The notes under the pieces are model-generated. The model did no database searches. It was not told where the DNA came from and worked only from the letters and a program-made list of their open reading frames with translations. A stretch of 64,000 nucleotides of DNA from positions 26,198,001 through 26,262,000 of the forward strand of contig NC_135359.1 of assembly GCF_051622035.1 (NCBI RefSeq). The letters run 5' to 3'. This DNA is from Arctopsyche grandis. Taxonomy: Eukaryota > Arthropoda > Insecta > Trichoptera > Hydropsychidae. Of this stretch, positions 45,460 through 58,249 are shown piece after piece. The stretch's first letter is position 1. Every line of letters starts with the position of its first letter. The position numbers were made by a program, and so were the translations under genes.

Positions 45460-46575
45460 TTACCACGTCAAAATATTGTGACAAAGAAACGTGCATTGCA
45501 TTCAAAGTTCACAACTGGTTCAATCAGTGGACGTATAATTTGGATATGAGCACTTCACACAGAGCAATCAATGTTGACCGCCCACTTTTCACAGTTGTAA
45601 ACGCACCATGAAAAAACACCACAATTAGCATATTCTATAATGCCTTTGTTCATTTATATAAAAGAGAAAAAATTGGCTCTTAAAGTGTGACGAACGCCAC
45701 GTTTGATTGTGTGAAGTATTGTATCGGTTTATACAATAAATAAGAATTGTAATGATTTTTATACTAAATTGTATTGTTCTGAAATATACCGAATAGTAAT
45801 GGTGTTCGTACTTTTTGGTTCGTGAAATATTAAATACACTGTTCGACAAATGACGACTTTGATAACTAGCTTACCTCGATAAAATAAACGAATTTTTGTT
45901 ATTAATCCAGAAGAATAGTAGAAATATGATTTTTCTAAGTGGATTTTTATTTAATTCTCATATAAAGATAATTTAATATATTATCCCTATTAATTCAATT
46001 CAGATTCGTGTAAATACGAGTAAACACTAGTACGAGCTTTTTGCTCGCAATTTTACCGATTTAAAGTTCAGCACACTTCCAATTAACCATTTTAAACGAA
46101 AACAAAAAATAGTGTGATCAGAACACTATCTCAATAAACATGTTTCAATAGAAAACACTCAATATAAAATAGTAATAACAGTGGGAAAAAATCCCAAGTG
46201 AAAATACGTACTTTTGACTTTTGATTTGAACAGGACGACTACTTAGAGAGATTTGAAAGCTGAAAAGTACTACAAATGGAAGATAAAATACCCGACTATA
46301 GATTCCAATATTTATTTTGAACAGGAAATTGACAGATATTGAGACATCGACCGAACAACACCAATATATAGAAAAATGGCGCGATTTAAAAACACACATA
46401 TCTCTGAATCTCGAGCCAATCAACATTTTTTATTACCAGATTCGTGTTTACTGGGCATAGATCTATACGAAAAGTTATATCTCGTCTCTGAACCATTAAC
46501 AGTGGTATTAAGAAAATTACATTCACGCTTTCATGATGGATATATGTAATATATAAGTGAGATCGTATATAAATC
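45460..46575. mobile_element. TGTTCGACA-family element, 5'-truncated copy
   Basis: Near-identical to 15810-16935, including centre, right arm and about 70 bp beyond the arm (CGCTTTCATGATGGATATAT). Lacks the left arm, and the terminal TTTTTCGTGTCGAATAGT is deleted at 46495. Confidence 0.7.
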
Positions 46576-46734
46576 TGCAAAATGTGAAATGGCAAAGTTT
46601 TGTGTGCGAGAGGGAGGAAGAGGCGAGCTATGGAAACTGTTATGATGGAAAAATTGGAAAAGCGGGTCGTAAAGTAAAAAACCACAGGAAACGAGAGCGG
46701 CATTAAAAATGCGACCAAAAAAAGGCTTTGATGG

Positions 46735-46930
46735 TAAAAAAAATGTTTTGTAGCTTTTTACGCGTAAAAAATAATTAATGAAGCCACCTTTGACGTTAGG
46801 AGGGTCACAGGACGGTGGGGATATTCATAATGGCCAGTGAGGACTTTCTACTACACCGTGTTCGGAAAATTTCTGTTTTTTTTTTCAACCTACCTTTGAC
46901 GTCACGAACGTCGATAAATTCGTTATGCAA
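46735..46930. promoter_or_regulatory. GC-richer single-copy island
   Basis: CCTTTGACGTTAGGAGGGTC and GGACGGTGGGGATATTCATA, with a TTTGACGT motif repeated in direct orientation (46789 and 46895). Candidate enhancer only. Confidence 0.3.
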
Positions 46931-47165
46931 CGTAGAACAGAGTTGAATGTAATTCAATATCTATACGTTTCGAAATTTCGATAATTTTTTATGCTGAAAA
47001 GTAATTAACCCTTTGTATGAAAGTACATATGTATGTCTGAAATATATCATATTTTTAGTGTGCTTTGTTTTCTATTTAGTGTTTATAAGATATAATTCAA
47101 TTTCGTTTCATATTCATTATAAAGACATAAATTTTTGTATTGTATAATTGAAGACTAAAATTTTA

Positions 47166-47565
47166 CACTGTTCGACAAATTACGACTTTTTTTTTGGTTC
47201 AGAGACAAGATATGACTTTTCTTATAGATCTTTGTTGAGTGAACACGAATCTGGTAATAAAAAATGTTAATTGGCTCGAGATTAGGAGATATGTGTTTTT
47301 TAAACCGTGCGATTTTTCTATGTCTTGGTGTTGTTCGGTCGATGTCTCAAAATCTGTCAATTTTCTGTTCAAAATGAATATTGGAATCTATAGTCGGGTA
47401 TTTTATCTTTTATTTGTAGTACTTTTCGGCTTTCAAATCTCTCTAAGTAGTAGTCCAGTTCAAATCAAAAGTCAAAAGTACGTAAATTTTATTTGGGATT
47501 TTTTCCCACTGTTAATACTATAGTATTTTCTATTGAAAGATGTTTATTGGGATAGTGTTCTGGCC
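47166..47565 (+). mobile_element. TGTTCGACA-family arm, isolated
   Basis: Starts CACTGTTCGACAAATTACG, then the full arm to CCCACTGTTAATAC and GATAGTGTTCTGGCCACA. No partner arm nearby. Confidence 0.65.
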
Positions 47566-47829
47566 ACACTATTTCAAACACTTATTTTTCCATGTATTGC
47601 TTTGGTTAAAATTTTCCCTCGCCTTGTCATATCCATCATCTTCATCATATTATTTATTATTTATTTTAATCTAACATGTACACTCGCCTTTACAGATCGC
47701 TCCAAAGCGACGAGTGTACTAATACAGTACAATGATACTATTAATATGTACAAGCGTGTTATACAATACGAATTCATACAAACATCATCCACTGTGACAT
47801 GTATGGAGAAATTTTTGCAGCATTTTATT

Positions 47830-48150
47830 ATATAAATTGGCGAACCACAAGACGCAAGAGATTGGAAAGGAGATACCAATTTACAAGAACCGTTTCAATA
47901 AAAATCAGAAAAATTGGCGAACTCTGAAAGAAAACGATCGACCTGAAGTCACAAACCAAGCTCTGGCCAACAGCTACTAGTGGAAATCGAACCATGACCA
48001 CTCCACTCGAAAGCATGATATGCTAAAAATTAGTCCACGCTGATGGTCATATGTTTGTCTTTCAATCTCTTCTGATTATCTTCAAACATATATTTACGTA
48101 TAATTACATTGTCGTTTGCATTCACCTGGTTTTATATATCACCATTAGTA
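47830..48150 (-). mobile_element. Dimeric SINE, reverse
   Basis: Mirror of 38510-38760: CGATCGACCTGAAGTCAC, GTGGAAATCGAACCATGACC, AAGCATGATATGCTAAAAAT, then TTGCATTCACCTGGTTTTAT. Confidence 0.65.
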
Positions 48151-48984
48151 ATATTATTTTTCAAGCACATCGGAATGTTAGATCTAAAACCATACTCGCT
48201 CTGTCTTAATTAAATTCTTCGATTTATTTACATCTTCTTCTTGCCAGCAAATATCTTTGATATAAATAACCATTAACTTTATTTGGCAAGTAGTATTTTT
48301 CATATTTGATTTAATCATTACATCTCAATGTATAATGTAGGTTGAACACTGAAAATCTGTAGTTGTGATTTAATCATAACATATCAATGTTTTCATTGAA
48401 TCGCACACTATAAAAATCTAAATCAAATTTTGTAAATATTATTGAAGAAATATTGTCAGAATCCTTCTCGAAAAGATCTTCAATGAAGAATATAGTTTTC
48501 GCTATGCTCAAATGTTTAAAATATATAAAATATAAATATTCGTTCCGTATCGTAACTTCACCTTTGAAACACTCTGTACTCACCTGATATTTTATGTGAT
48601 TTGCTTCTTTTGCAACTGGGAAAAAACATACTTATCAAAGCAGCCGTTTTCCCGTTTTTCCGTTTTTTTTTTTTTGTAAAAATGTAAAAGCATTTTTCAC
48701 CATGAAACGTTCAAAAATTAATTGAGGCACTTAAAATACGGCTACGGTCCTAATGTACTCTTCAAAGTAAAACATCGTTTTAATAAAACCGTTTATGTAT
48801 TCGTACACTCATTATGCTCGATGAATATTTTACAAGCACTCGAAAACCATGTATGATTTACACATATAATACAAAAGTACGAACGTTTTTACTTTACTTT
48901 TAATCACATCAAAATAATAGCAACACTGGTACTTTTCCAAATACCTTAAACGTATCGTAAGCAAATACGAATACTTATCTTTTA

Positions 48985-49745
48985 ACATCATCATCATCAT
49001 TATCATTCACCATCATATCATTCGTTTCTGTTCTAAGCAAAATTCATGCACGAAACTCCACCAATTTTTCTTATTTCGTCCACTCATTTTACTTGTGATT
49101 TTCTTGAAAACCTTTTACACTTTTTGGACCCCATTCCAACTGACATTTTATCATAATGTCGTCCATTTTTCTAGCTATATTTTATTTTTATTCAATCAAT
49201 CATGCAACAGATAATGTCTTAACAGATTACTCCACTGCGAAGAGTACACTACACAGATTAAAAATTATTATTAATTCTATATAAGGTACATAATTACATG
49301 TATATTAACATAACATCTTTGGTTAAACATTGTACAGAAGTATTATCGATTAACAACCACAGAGACATCTATGTACAAATCTGCAGTATTTATACAAATC
49401 ATCGAAAATCGAGATTCTGAATAACTCGAATTTTTGCCAGACAGTGATGCCAATTTGTTGGAACCATTTCGATGGAATCGGCTAAATTGCCAAACTCTGA
49501 TTAGAAACGTTCGACCTTGGTGTCAATATATTCAAGGTCTGGCCAGCAGCACACAACAGGGATAGAACCCATGACGACAAAATTTAAAGCATCACATACG
49601 AACCATCTATGCATGTTGCTGGTTGACTATAACTCACCCATTGCCATTTCAATCACTACATCATCTATTCTTGTCACATTTCACACTCATTTGTTCCGTT
49701 TCCTGTACATCATTCCATACTTCTTTGTGTAACATTCTGGAATTC
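48985..49745 (-). mobile_element. LINE 3' fragment split by a SINE
   Basis: 48985-49170 is a LINE tail (CATCATCATCATCATTATC, then TTTCTTATTTCGTCCACTC). 49320-49630 is a reverse SINE (ACCACAGAGACATCTATG; box B-like GGGATAGAACCC). LINE-like sequence resumes at about 49640 (CATTCCATACTTCTTTGTG, which parallels 12890). Confidence 0.55.
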
Positions 49746-49989
49746 AATTAAGTTTCAGTTCCATGACAAATGTACAAAAGTTAATTAGGTACATATAAAA
49801 AATAAACATCGAAAAAGAATTCGCGTTTGTAGAAAATCACCCTTCTGTACGTTTCCTTTTCCTTTGATACACAAACTTAAATAGTAATATTCATATTATA
49901 CTTTTTTCGTTTGAAATTTTCTTGTATGAAACTACTCGACTATCTCAAGTTTCATATCCATATATTGATTGACAAAACACGCCGAAATC

Positions 49990-50440
49990 TTTCTTCTTTC
50001 ATTTAAACATACATATGTACATACGATAGTTAATAAAGTATTCATAATGTATGCATTATAATGGTATGTGCTGAATGTGTGTGTTCTAGTTTAGTCTAAG
50101 CGTGCTGGTTACATTATGCGGTTTGCGTTTAGTTGCCTTTTGGTTTAGGGAAACCTTTTATATGAGAGGAGGGTAAGGAGGGATATAGCCATGGCTGTCG
50201 GTTACAGCCAAGTCGACGGATGGATCTACTCTCATATGCAAGGTGGCTTTTAGCCCTCTAATTGGCTAGCTTTTAAGTTTTACCCGGCGAAGCTTTCGCC
50301 GAGCTTTTCGAAGCCCACGCCCTCGCAAAACTTTAGCAGCACGTGAGCATACCATCTAGGGTTTTCTCTGTAAACCACTTTTAAAACTGAGCTTTGAGCT
50401 TTTAAAACACCGCCGAAAAAAATCGTCAATATAGGGGTGT
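49990..50440. promoter_or_regulatory. GC-richer island in the desert
   Basis: Single-copy; includes hairpins CATGGCTGTCGGTTACAGCCA and CGGCGAAGCTTTCGCCG, and CAGCACGTGAGC (E-box CACGTG). No ORF with coding character. Candidate regulatory element. Confidence 0.35.
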
Positions 50441-53145
50441 ATCTACGGTAAGCTTACGTACAAGATAATTGTTTGGTTTATTTTTTTTCTTCTATTACTT
50501 AAATGTGAATTAGAGTTGGATATTTGATACGGCACTATATAGAACGAATTGCTGCGTTTTTTTCTTCTTTACATTTAAATATTATATTCCTTCTTACGAC
50601 AATAATTTACTTATTTAGTCACTATAGCGTTTACACACGTCTCATCTTCTACATTTTATTTTCTCTTCGTGAGACTTCTCATTCTCTTGCTATAGTAAGG
50701 GTAGTACGCCTGTTCGATTTGACTGCATTGTGATGCAAACTTTTTGAATTATTAATTTGATATTCGTTCTTGGCATGATCAGAAGACCAAGTCGCAGTAT
50801 TTTAATACACCATACACTTAGGATTATGTATGTATAAATGTATTTTCGTTTTTATATACATACATACATACATATGTTTATATTTATTTTTCCTTCTCTT
50901 TTTTCATTTATTAGAAATTTCCTTCTTTGTTATTTTTTTTCTATTATTTGTAATTATTATTATTATCCGCTATTAAATATATAGCTTATTATTTTTATGA
51001 TTGTGTTAAATGTGTTGTTTGTTTATATATGTATGTATATGTTTTGCTTTTGTCATGTCTAATTTCTTTAGTTATTTTTTTGTTTCTTTTCTGTTATATT
51101 TTTGACCATTGTGGCGCATTAGGAATTTCTGTAATGCTACAATGGTCCAAACTGTAATTAAATAAATTTAAAATATTAACTCTTTTGATTTTCAATTTGA
51201 TTGTAATTATATTTGGTATTATTTTCATTAATTGAAAAATACTTATAGCTAAACAAATTTATTAAGCTAAAACTATTTTTTTTTTATTTTGATTCCAAAT
51301 TTTAATTCCAGTTAAATGTGGTTTATATGTATTTTTACATACCTCCTTTACGTTTCACGTGGCATTCGTGTCAGTGGTCATTTTTATCTCTTATCCGATC
51401 GTTTTCATACTTTGCCATATTGCTCATTTTGGTCATCAATACACGTTAATGTATCGTCTGCCATTACGTTGGAGATAAAATATCGTATACAACGCGTTTT
51501 TAAAACGGAGAAAGTAAATCTTCCTGACGTTTAACAAGCGTTGTTTAACAAGGCGTAAACTGTTCGCCATGACACGGCATTATCAGATTTTAATTGTTTA
51601 AACGCCTATAATTCACTCTATATTTTATGAAATTTGCTTTATTGGTTCTCGTTATCTCTAATATATAAATATTTATAGTTTTAACTCTCATATGTATATA
51701 TAAATTTCAAATTTGGCGTGTAGCTTCCTGTATGGTAATACACGATATATATTGATTTTTGGCCAAATATGTCAGATTTGACATTTCACGGCTAAAAGTA
51801 TATCTCTTCACTGGGTTTTATCTGCGAGATTGTTAATATGATTTACAATAAGCTTACATACATTTAGTTTTTTTTACAATAAACTTACATACATACATAC
51901 ATCACATACAATTATTTTTAGTTATCAGCTGATTTATTAATATAGCTTTTGTTTGGTTCGTTCAGTTAAGTGTCCTAGACTTAAACTTATTAAAACTATT
52001 ATTCATGTGCTTTGTCTTAAGAATAAAAATAATATATAGATAAATAAATAAATAAATAATGCGATCGCCTTTATTCCCACTTGGTTGACTGTTCGCAAAA
52101 ATACTTATACGTAATAATTGTATAGACAAGACATGTTTTTACGTTCCAGGCCGCCTATACGGCTACATGACGAAACTGCTCCATCACATAAAGTTGTTCG
52201 GTCTCTCGTAGTCTCTCGTCTCTTCTTCCAGCTCTCGTATTAACAACGTCGTACTTTCTTCTCTACACACCCACTCTTATTTTTCGACTTGGGGTGGTTC
52301 TAAAAATTTCCCTGATTAAATGTGACGGCAACTTTTTAATTTCAATATTTTTTCATACTGAGACTAAACATGTCATTTTAAATTTCACTCATCAAAAGGT
52401 GAATGCTTTAATTTGAATCTAAAAATATACATAAATAGCTAATACGTAATGTCCATTAATAATAATTTTTAACAATACAATGGTTTGTATCATACATATT
52501 CTCCTAATATCATAGCCTCCTAAATAAATACAATGTCAGATTTACAACTAAGTACCTTTAAGATTTTTTAACGTATCCTCATACATTTTATTTGTCATTA
52601 AACAATTATTCAAATGATGTCATTATTGTAATTATTCAAATTATTCAAAAATATATTTCAAAATAATTATTTAAATTTTGAAATATATTTTTTGCATGAA
52701 AAACACATGATTATTTTTTTCTGTAACAATAATAATTCTATTATTGTTTCATTTTCAGAAACTAATTAAACTTATAATCGATTTTTATTTAACATCGACT
52801 TAAATTTTCCAACTCAGTTATTTAACATCGACTTAAAATCGTTTGTAACTAATCAAGTCAATTATATGTATAAAAACAAATTAATTTGAATTTTTTATTA
52901 TTGTTTGATATTCATGTACCGAAAAATATGTATATGTAATATATAACGATAGTTATATGTATATACCTACTAGATATAAGTTTTTGTTACAATCTAATAT
53001 GTATGTATTTAAACGTATTAGAATATTATTTTATTTTATACAGGTATACACCCATTTTTTTAACACGACATCTATTGCCAACATTGTATTATTCAAGGCT
53101 ATTATTGTTAACATTGTATTATTCATTGTATTATTGTCAACATAT
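50441..53145. other. AT-rich desert with one retroposon tail
   Basis: 51080-51175 is a hairpin-tail retroposon end (GACCATTGTGGCGCATTAGG ... CAATGGTCC). (AAAT)n at 52042-52058. Nothing else supported. Confidence 0.5.
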
Positions 53146-53149
53146 GTAA

Positions 53150-53375
53150 GTATTATTCTAGGCCAATTACAAAAATCGATCATGAAACATTACAATCATC
53201 AATAAACACACTATGAGACGCTCTAAACTAAATTTTTGCGAGAAAGGATTGCCGATTTGTTGGAACCGTTTGCAATGAAAGCAGGTAAATTCATTGAAGA
53301 TGAAAATTCTAAAAGGAAACGACCGACCTTGGAGTCACATATCCAAGGTCTGGCCAGCAACAAAGCAAACAAACA
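53150..53375 (-). mobile_element. SINE, reverse, degraded
   Basis: TAGGCCAATTACAAAAATCG, GATTTGTTGGAACCGTTTGC, CCGACCTTGGAGTCACATAT, AAGGTCTGGCCAGCAAC. Confidence 0.6.
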
Positions 53376-53559
53376 AAGTGTCAAAAAGTGACTTTCAGAC
53401 ATATTTACTTAAAAATTAGTAGGAACATTTACCTTTCAATAAGAGTTATTCGATAATTGTACGATAAGATTAAGATTTACATATGTGTGTAAGACCATAA
53501 AGAGTATTTTTGTGAATACATATGCATCATATATACAAATTATTTATTTTTATTTAGAG

Positions 53560-55110
53560 GCTTTGAGAAGCTGCATGTACAGAGCGAAGATAAGACGCGC
53601 CCTTTCGTTTTGTTTTTACCACGCGGGGGTGTTGCTGAAGCCGGGGGTGGTTTTCCCCTCTCTTGCTCCCCTTACCATTGCCACACACTCCCCAGTTTGT
53701 CTTCCTCCCTATATTCTCAACTTGTAGCTAGTAATTTCTTTACTTATTAACCATAAAGTCAACTTTACGTTCATAATGTGCGCTCAGCATATGTACATAC
53801 ATATGTACGTATGTACGTCCGCCTCGCCTAACTAACTAACTAGCATTTCACATCTTAAACTCGGGATAAATTAGCAAGACTTACTACGGCATAACATTGG
53901 AAACAGTGTAGACTCATATTTGAACCATTAAAGCATTAAAATCTGATACTTGACTCGCCTCGAACCGACTGAAAGTAGATTCAAAGTAGATAAGTAACCT
54001 TTCCATACAAATTACAAAAAAATACTTTTTTCAAATATAAACATAAATATTATTCTGGAAAATACGTGTAATATTTTTTTAATATTAAACAGTAAAATGT
54101 CTAAAAATTGAAATAAGTTTAATTCAGTTTGTGACCGTCAAATTCGATATATTATCTTAGAGTATTTTAACTTTGACAGTAGACGAGTTTTAAAATTGGT
54201 CGGAGCTCTTTGAAGGTTTTTGCCTAACTTTCATCTGTCCGGAAAACGCTGGGAAATGTCTGTTAGTATAATAATAGTTGGTAAGCATCAAGTAGATACG
54301 TTTATTGACCATGATATAAATAAAACGTACAACATAATGAACGGTGACAAACTCTGATTCTATTTTTAAAATTCTCACGTTTCAGCGATTTTTGTATCTC
54401 GTCGGAATAAAATCAGGTTATAGTAGAACCAGGAGCCTCTAAATCTGTATATGTATGACAGCATTTCAATGAAGCCTGAATATTTTATTATAAAGCATGC
54501 ATATAGCACGTAATATGTACATCGTTCAATATGCACATTCGTTTCTTATGCAGATTTGTTGAATTGGTAGTCGATTAAATTTAAACTAGTTAATTGCTTA
54601 CTGCTAAACACCTAATCGGCAATGTAAAATTGAACGCAACTGAAATATGTAGTATAAATGGTTAACGGGTACGGGGTGTGCGATACTAACGCGATTAAAC
54701 CATAACAAGTATTGACCTGGTTCGGTTTCGACGGCGACGCAATCCGCGCCATTCGTCGATCAAATTAGATAATTAGCGTGATATGCATGTATGTAATTAT
54801 ATGTGGGAATGATATATGTGCTTTCGGTTATGTATATTAAAATTAGTAATGCATTCTGTGATGTGTGCACGTCGACGGATGCGTTTGTGTATATGTAAAG
54901 TGTTTTTCAGTTGTGTGTAGGCAGCGGCTGTCGGCGGTGAAGGCTGTGCGGGAGATGAGGTTGCCGCGGGGGATGTTGCCGCTGTTAAAGGGGGTGGTTG
55001 GGTGGTTCGGTGGGTGGTCGGGTGGGTGGTTGTGGGGGGTGTGCTGCGCCCGCCGGGGTTACCCTGACAACGGACGCGTAGCTCCGACTACACCCCTGGA
55101 CAATCTCGCT
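53560..55110. promoter_or_regulatory. Desert segment with two GC-rich patches
   Basis: 53570-53730 (ACCACGCGGGGGTGTTGCTG) and 54900-55100 (G-rich, GGTGGTTGGGTGGTTCGGTG; GCGCCCGCCGGGGTTACCC). The second could form G-quadruplexes on the + strand. The open frame over it is low-complexity and not credible as protein. Confidence 0.35.
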
Positions 55111-55309
55111 ATATCAATACAGCACACCAACATTTTCCGAATTATTTTGGAATTAATTAAATCTTTATTCTAATATTGTTCTAGTCGAAAATATTAATTG
55201 TAATCTGTAAAATGCGCCTAAATATTGATATATAACGGTAAATGAAATAAATTTGATATTTTCGGTTTTTTTACAAGGTTCTTCTGTTTCACTTCGCTAA
55301 CGATTGAGC

Positions 55310-56105
55310 TAAGTTTCCTACAAGGATTGTAAATAGGTTTTTGAGCTCTTTTTCCTATTATGCTGTAGATTAACATTAGAATAATATAATACTATGATTA
55401 CTAACCAAATTAAATTAAATTGTAAAATAGAAATTGATCAGTAGATCAGTAGCTATTAAAATAGATATAAGATGTAATGTGAACATCATTTCGTAATATT
55501 AAAAAGGATTTAATAATCAAAATCAAGTTTCCTACAGTCTTCCGATCGTTTTGAAACTTTGCCATTTTGCACGGTTTGTTCAACAATGTAAATTTAAATC
55601 AAATCTGATTCGAGTTCGATGGTGAAAAATAATCGTAATAGACACGTTTAAAAATGCAAAAATTATGGACATCTTGACGTTTAGTGGTCGGTAACCTTAT
55701 TTTTTATTTTTTATTTTTACATAGATATATACCAGGAAGGCTTGACAGGAAGACCCCAATGCACCTTCCTGGACAATTAATTACAAACAATGCAGCATTT
55801 TATTATTACATTAATCACTGTATTTCCAGAAGCTGAAGAACACGAAATAACAATTATTTAATTAATTAACCCATTGAGACATCTATGGATTTTAGATTTG
55901 TACTTAATTTTTACAAATTGTACATAAAATAAATACAGAAGATTTGTGACAACAGGAAAGATGATTTTTTGCCAATTTTGAGGAACCGTTTCAACAATGA
56001 TCAGATAAAATTGGCAAACTCTTATAAGAAACGATCGATTTGGAGTTGAAAATACCCTCAAATCTAACCAGCAGTATAGCGGATCGAACCCACTGATCAC
56101 ATGGT
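55310..56105 (-). mobile_element. Dispersed repeat (reverse) followed by SINE (reverse)
   Basis: 55310-55680 mirrors 37980-38345. 55710-56105 is a SINE close to 25440-25845, including the same CATCTTGACGT...GTAACCTTATTTTTT junction upstream, so the two loci share a composite of both units. Confidence 0.65.
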
Positions 56106-56109
56106 GCTA

Positions 56110-56740
56110 AACATAAACGCTAACATTCTATATACGCTATATTCCGTTAGTTACAGACATTACTAAGAAACTAACCAATAGATTCTATGACAGAATTACT
56201 AATAACCATACTAACATTTGTGAAGAGTCTCAGTGATTACCATAGGCCAGCGCGACCCTGCGCCATTCATTGTTCATTGTTCGCCGTGCATTATTCATTT
56301 TTATGGTGAACCTTTTTTTTGCTCTCTAGCTTTGTAGTTTGCTCTGTTTCCTGAAAAATAGACCCAAAACGCCCTATTTCCTGGAAAAAGCACCACGCCT
56401 ATCTCTGGTGATTACAACAAAATATCTATACTCTTCAGGTATAAACACAGATTACCTAAACACAATTTGCTTTAGATCGTCGACTTAAGATAGTCTTTAA
56501 ATAATATTATGTATGAGATGTAAATATGATGAGCATTTATAAGAATTGTAAATAGGTTTTTGAGCTCTGTTTTGTATTATGCTGTACATTAACATTATGA
56601 ATAATATAATACTATGATATCTAACAAAATTAAATTAAAATTGTAAAATATAAAATGATCAGTAGATCAGTAGCTATTAAAATAGATATAAGATGTGCTG
56701 TGAAAATAATTTAGTATTAATAAAAAGCATTTAAAAATCA
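56110..56740 (-). repeat. Dispersed repeat, long reverse copy
   Basis: Matches 58635-59060 in inverted orientation, including ACAGACATTACTAAGAAACT and GAAGAGTCTC. Interrupted near 56250-56400 by a GC-richer segment (CAGCGCGACCCTGCGCC). Confidence 0.6.
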
Positions 56741-56793
56741 AAAAAAATATTGTGGTTATCAAAATTTTCAATCAATTTGATTTGCAAAAGCTA

Positions 56794-57797
56794 GAGACAC
56801 GTATTTTGGGCATATATTTTTGTCAACTTTAGCATTTTCATTTTGAATTTTAGCTTTTTAGGGCATTAAAAATGTTCAATGTTAGCGTCTATTTAGCATA
56901 TATTTTTATGAAGAGTTTAATTTTAAATAATAAACAATTTCGATGAATTTAAATAAAATTTATACAATTTAAAGATAACACAGCAATTATAAAATAATAG
57001 AAAAATTCAAAAATGTTTTGTAATTAAAATTGCAAAGAAAAAAACATGAATATTAAAAAACAAACATGTAGCATATTTCTACAGATTCTTTTTTGAGATT
57101 CGTGCGACGATCGATAACAATTATATTGTATTTACTAAAATGCCTTTCAGCATCCACACTATTGACGGGACACCAAATAGACTTTAGATCTGCACAACCA
57201 AACTCTTCATATTTAATTTTGTTGCCATCAATAATAACAATATATTCGGCGTGACTTCACTATTTACATTATCTATTAATTGTCTAAAAAATTGCTGATA
57301 TCCTTCCAAACATTGAGCTTCTGTTAATACATTAAACAATGGCAGGTTTTTAAAAAACAAAACTATTTCTTTAACATTAATATTAGATTCTGTACCTGCC
57401 ACAGATGGATTGAATAGTTCACTCAATGTTCGGAGGAATAGATTTGTCTCATTTAGTCTTGAATGCGATTCTACATAGTTTTAAGACGCTTTTTTAAGCA
57501 ACCTTTTGGATACACAGCTCCAACTGTCTTCTTTTGTTTCCAGTAGTAGACAAAAGCAGTTGCTTGATTTCGACAGGAAAAACATTGTCTATGGTAAACT
57601 GCAAGCTCTGTTTTATCCCCTCAATTTCTTCACATGATAAATGGGCAAAGGGATAGGAAGACCATTCTTAATTGTCTATTAATTTTATAAACTTCACTTT
57701 TATTTGTTATTTTAGCATCTATTCGCATATTTTACGAATTTATCATCTATTAGCATCTATTGAGTATTTAAGGCAAAATGCCCAAAATACGTGTCTC
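56794..57797 (-). mobile_element. hAT-like element with terminal inverted repeats
   Basis: Ends GAGACACGTATTTTGGGCAT (56794-56813) and its reverse complement at 57778-57797. Encloses a broken transposase. Sub-terminal GCATCTATT/AGCATA repeats at both sides. No clear 8-bp duplication left. Confidence 0.65.
57060..57660 (-). pseudogene. hAT transposase C-terminal fragment, frameshifted
   Basis: Minus-strand pieces in shifting frames: GIKQSLQFTIDNVFPVEIKQ (about 57600), then LSELFNPSVAG...VKEIVLFFKNLPLFNV (57427-57184), a stop, then IWCPVNSVDAERHFSKYN and DRRTNLKKESVEICYMF (57175-57065). The S-V-(D/E)-A-E-R-x-F-S-x-Y signature followed by D-R-R-x-N-L is the hAT dimerisation domain. Broken by at least one frameshift and stops; only the last part of a transposase (usually 500-700 residues) remains, so it is inactive. 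Confidence 0.7.
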
Positions 57798-57895
57798 AAA
57801 CATTACACTACATTGGTAAAAAGATGAATTTCACATTTGACGGAAATTTTTAATATTTTCAGCATTTTAAATGTAAAATAATATAGTAGAAATGT

Positions 57896-58100
57896 ATGAG
57901 AGGGCCGCCGCAAAGTGAGGGCGGCACTCTCCTCAGAGCGAATGTTTTATTGATCATCCTAAACACACACACACGTGCTCGGAACGCGCGTGTGCCGTCT
58001 GCCAACAACGTGCAAGAAGTGCTCGTTACGTGCACACATCGCAATTATCACGTCACTGACACTATCATTGTACTCTCCCTGCACTGCACTTTTTCCCAGA
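57896..58100. promoter_or_regulatory. GC-rich single-copy island
   Basis: GGGCCGCCGCAAAGTGAGGG and CGTGCTCGGAACGCGCGTG, with (AC)5. Lies between the hAT element and tandem repeats. No credible exon. Confidence 0.3.
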
Positions 58101-58249
58101 AAAATTACGGAAAAATCGCATTGAAATTGTATACATATTCACAACGGAAGCCCGTATAAATTCTTTAATGATTTCCCTTTTGAATATTTTATAAATACGT
58201 AAGTGAATTATAATAGGTATATACATATGTAGATATATAAAAATGTTAT

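Noticed and set aside
54865..55173. 102-codon frame with Gly/Trp-rich centre
   Set aside because: Low-complexity translation of a G-rich tract; no homology recognised, no splice support.
57896..58159. 87-codon frame starting MRGPPQSEG
   Set aside because: GC-rich island open on both strands; no domain and no codon-usage signal I could see.
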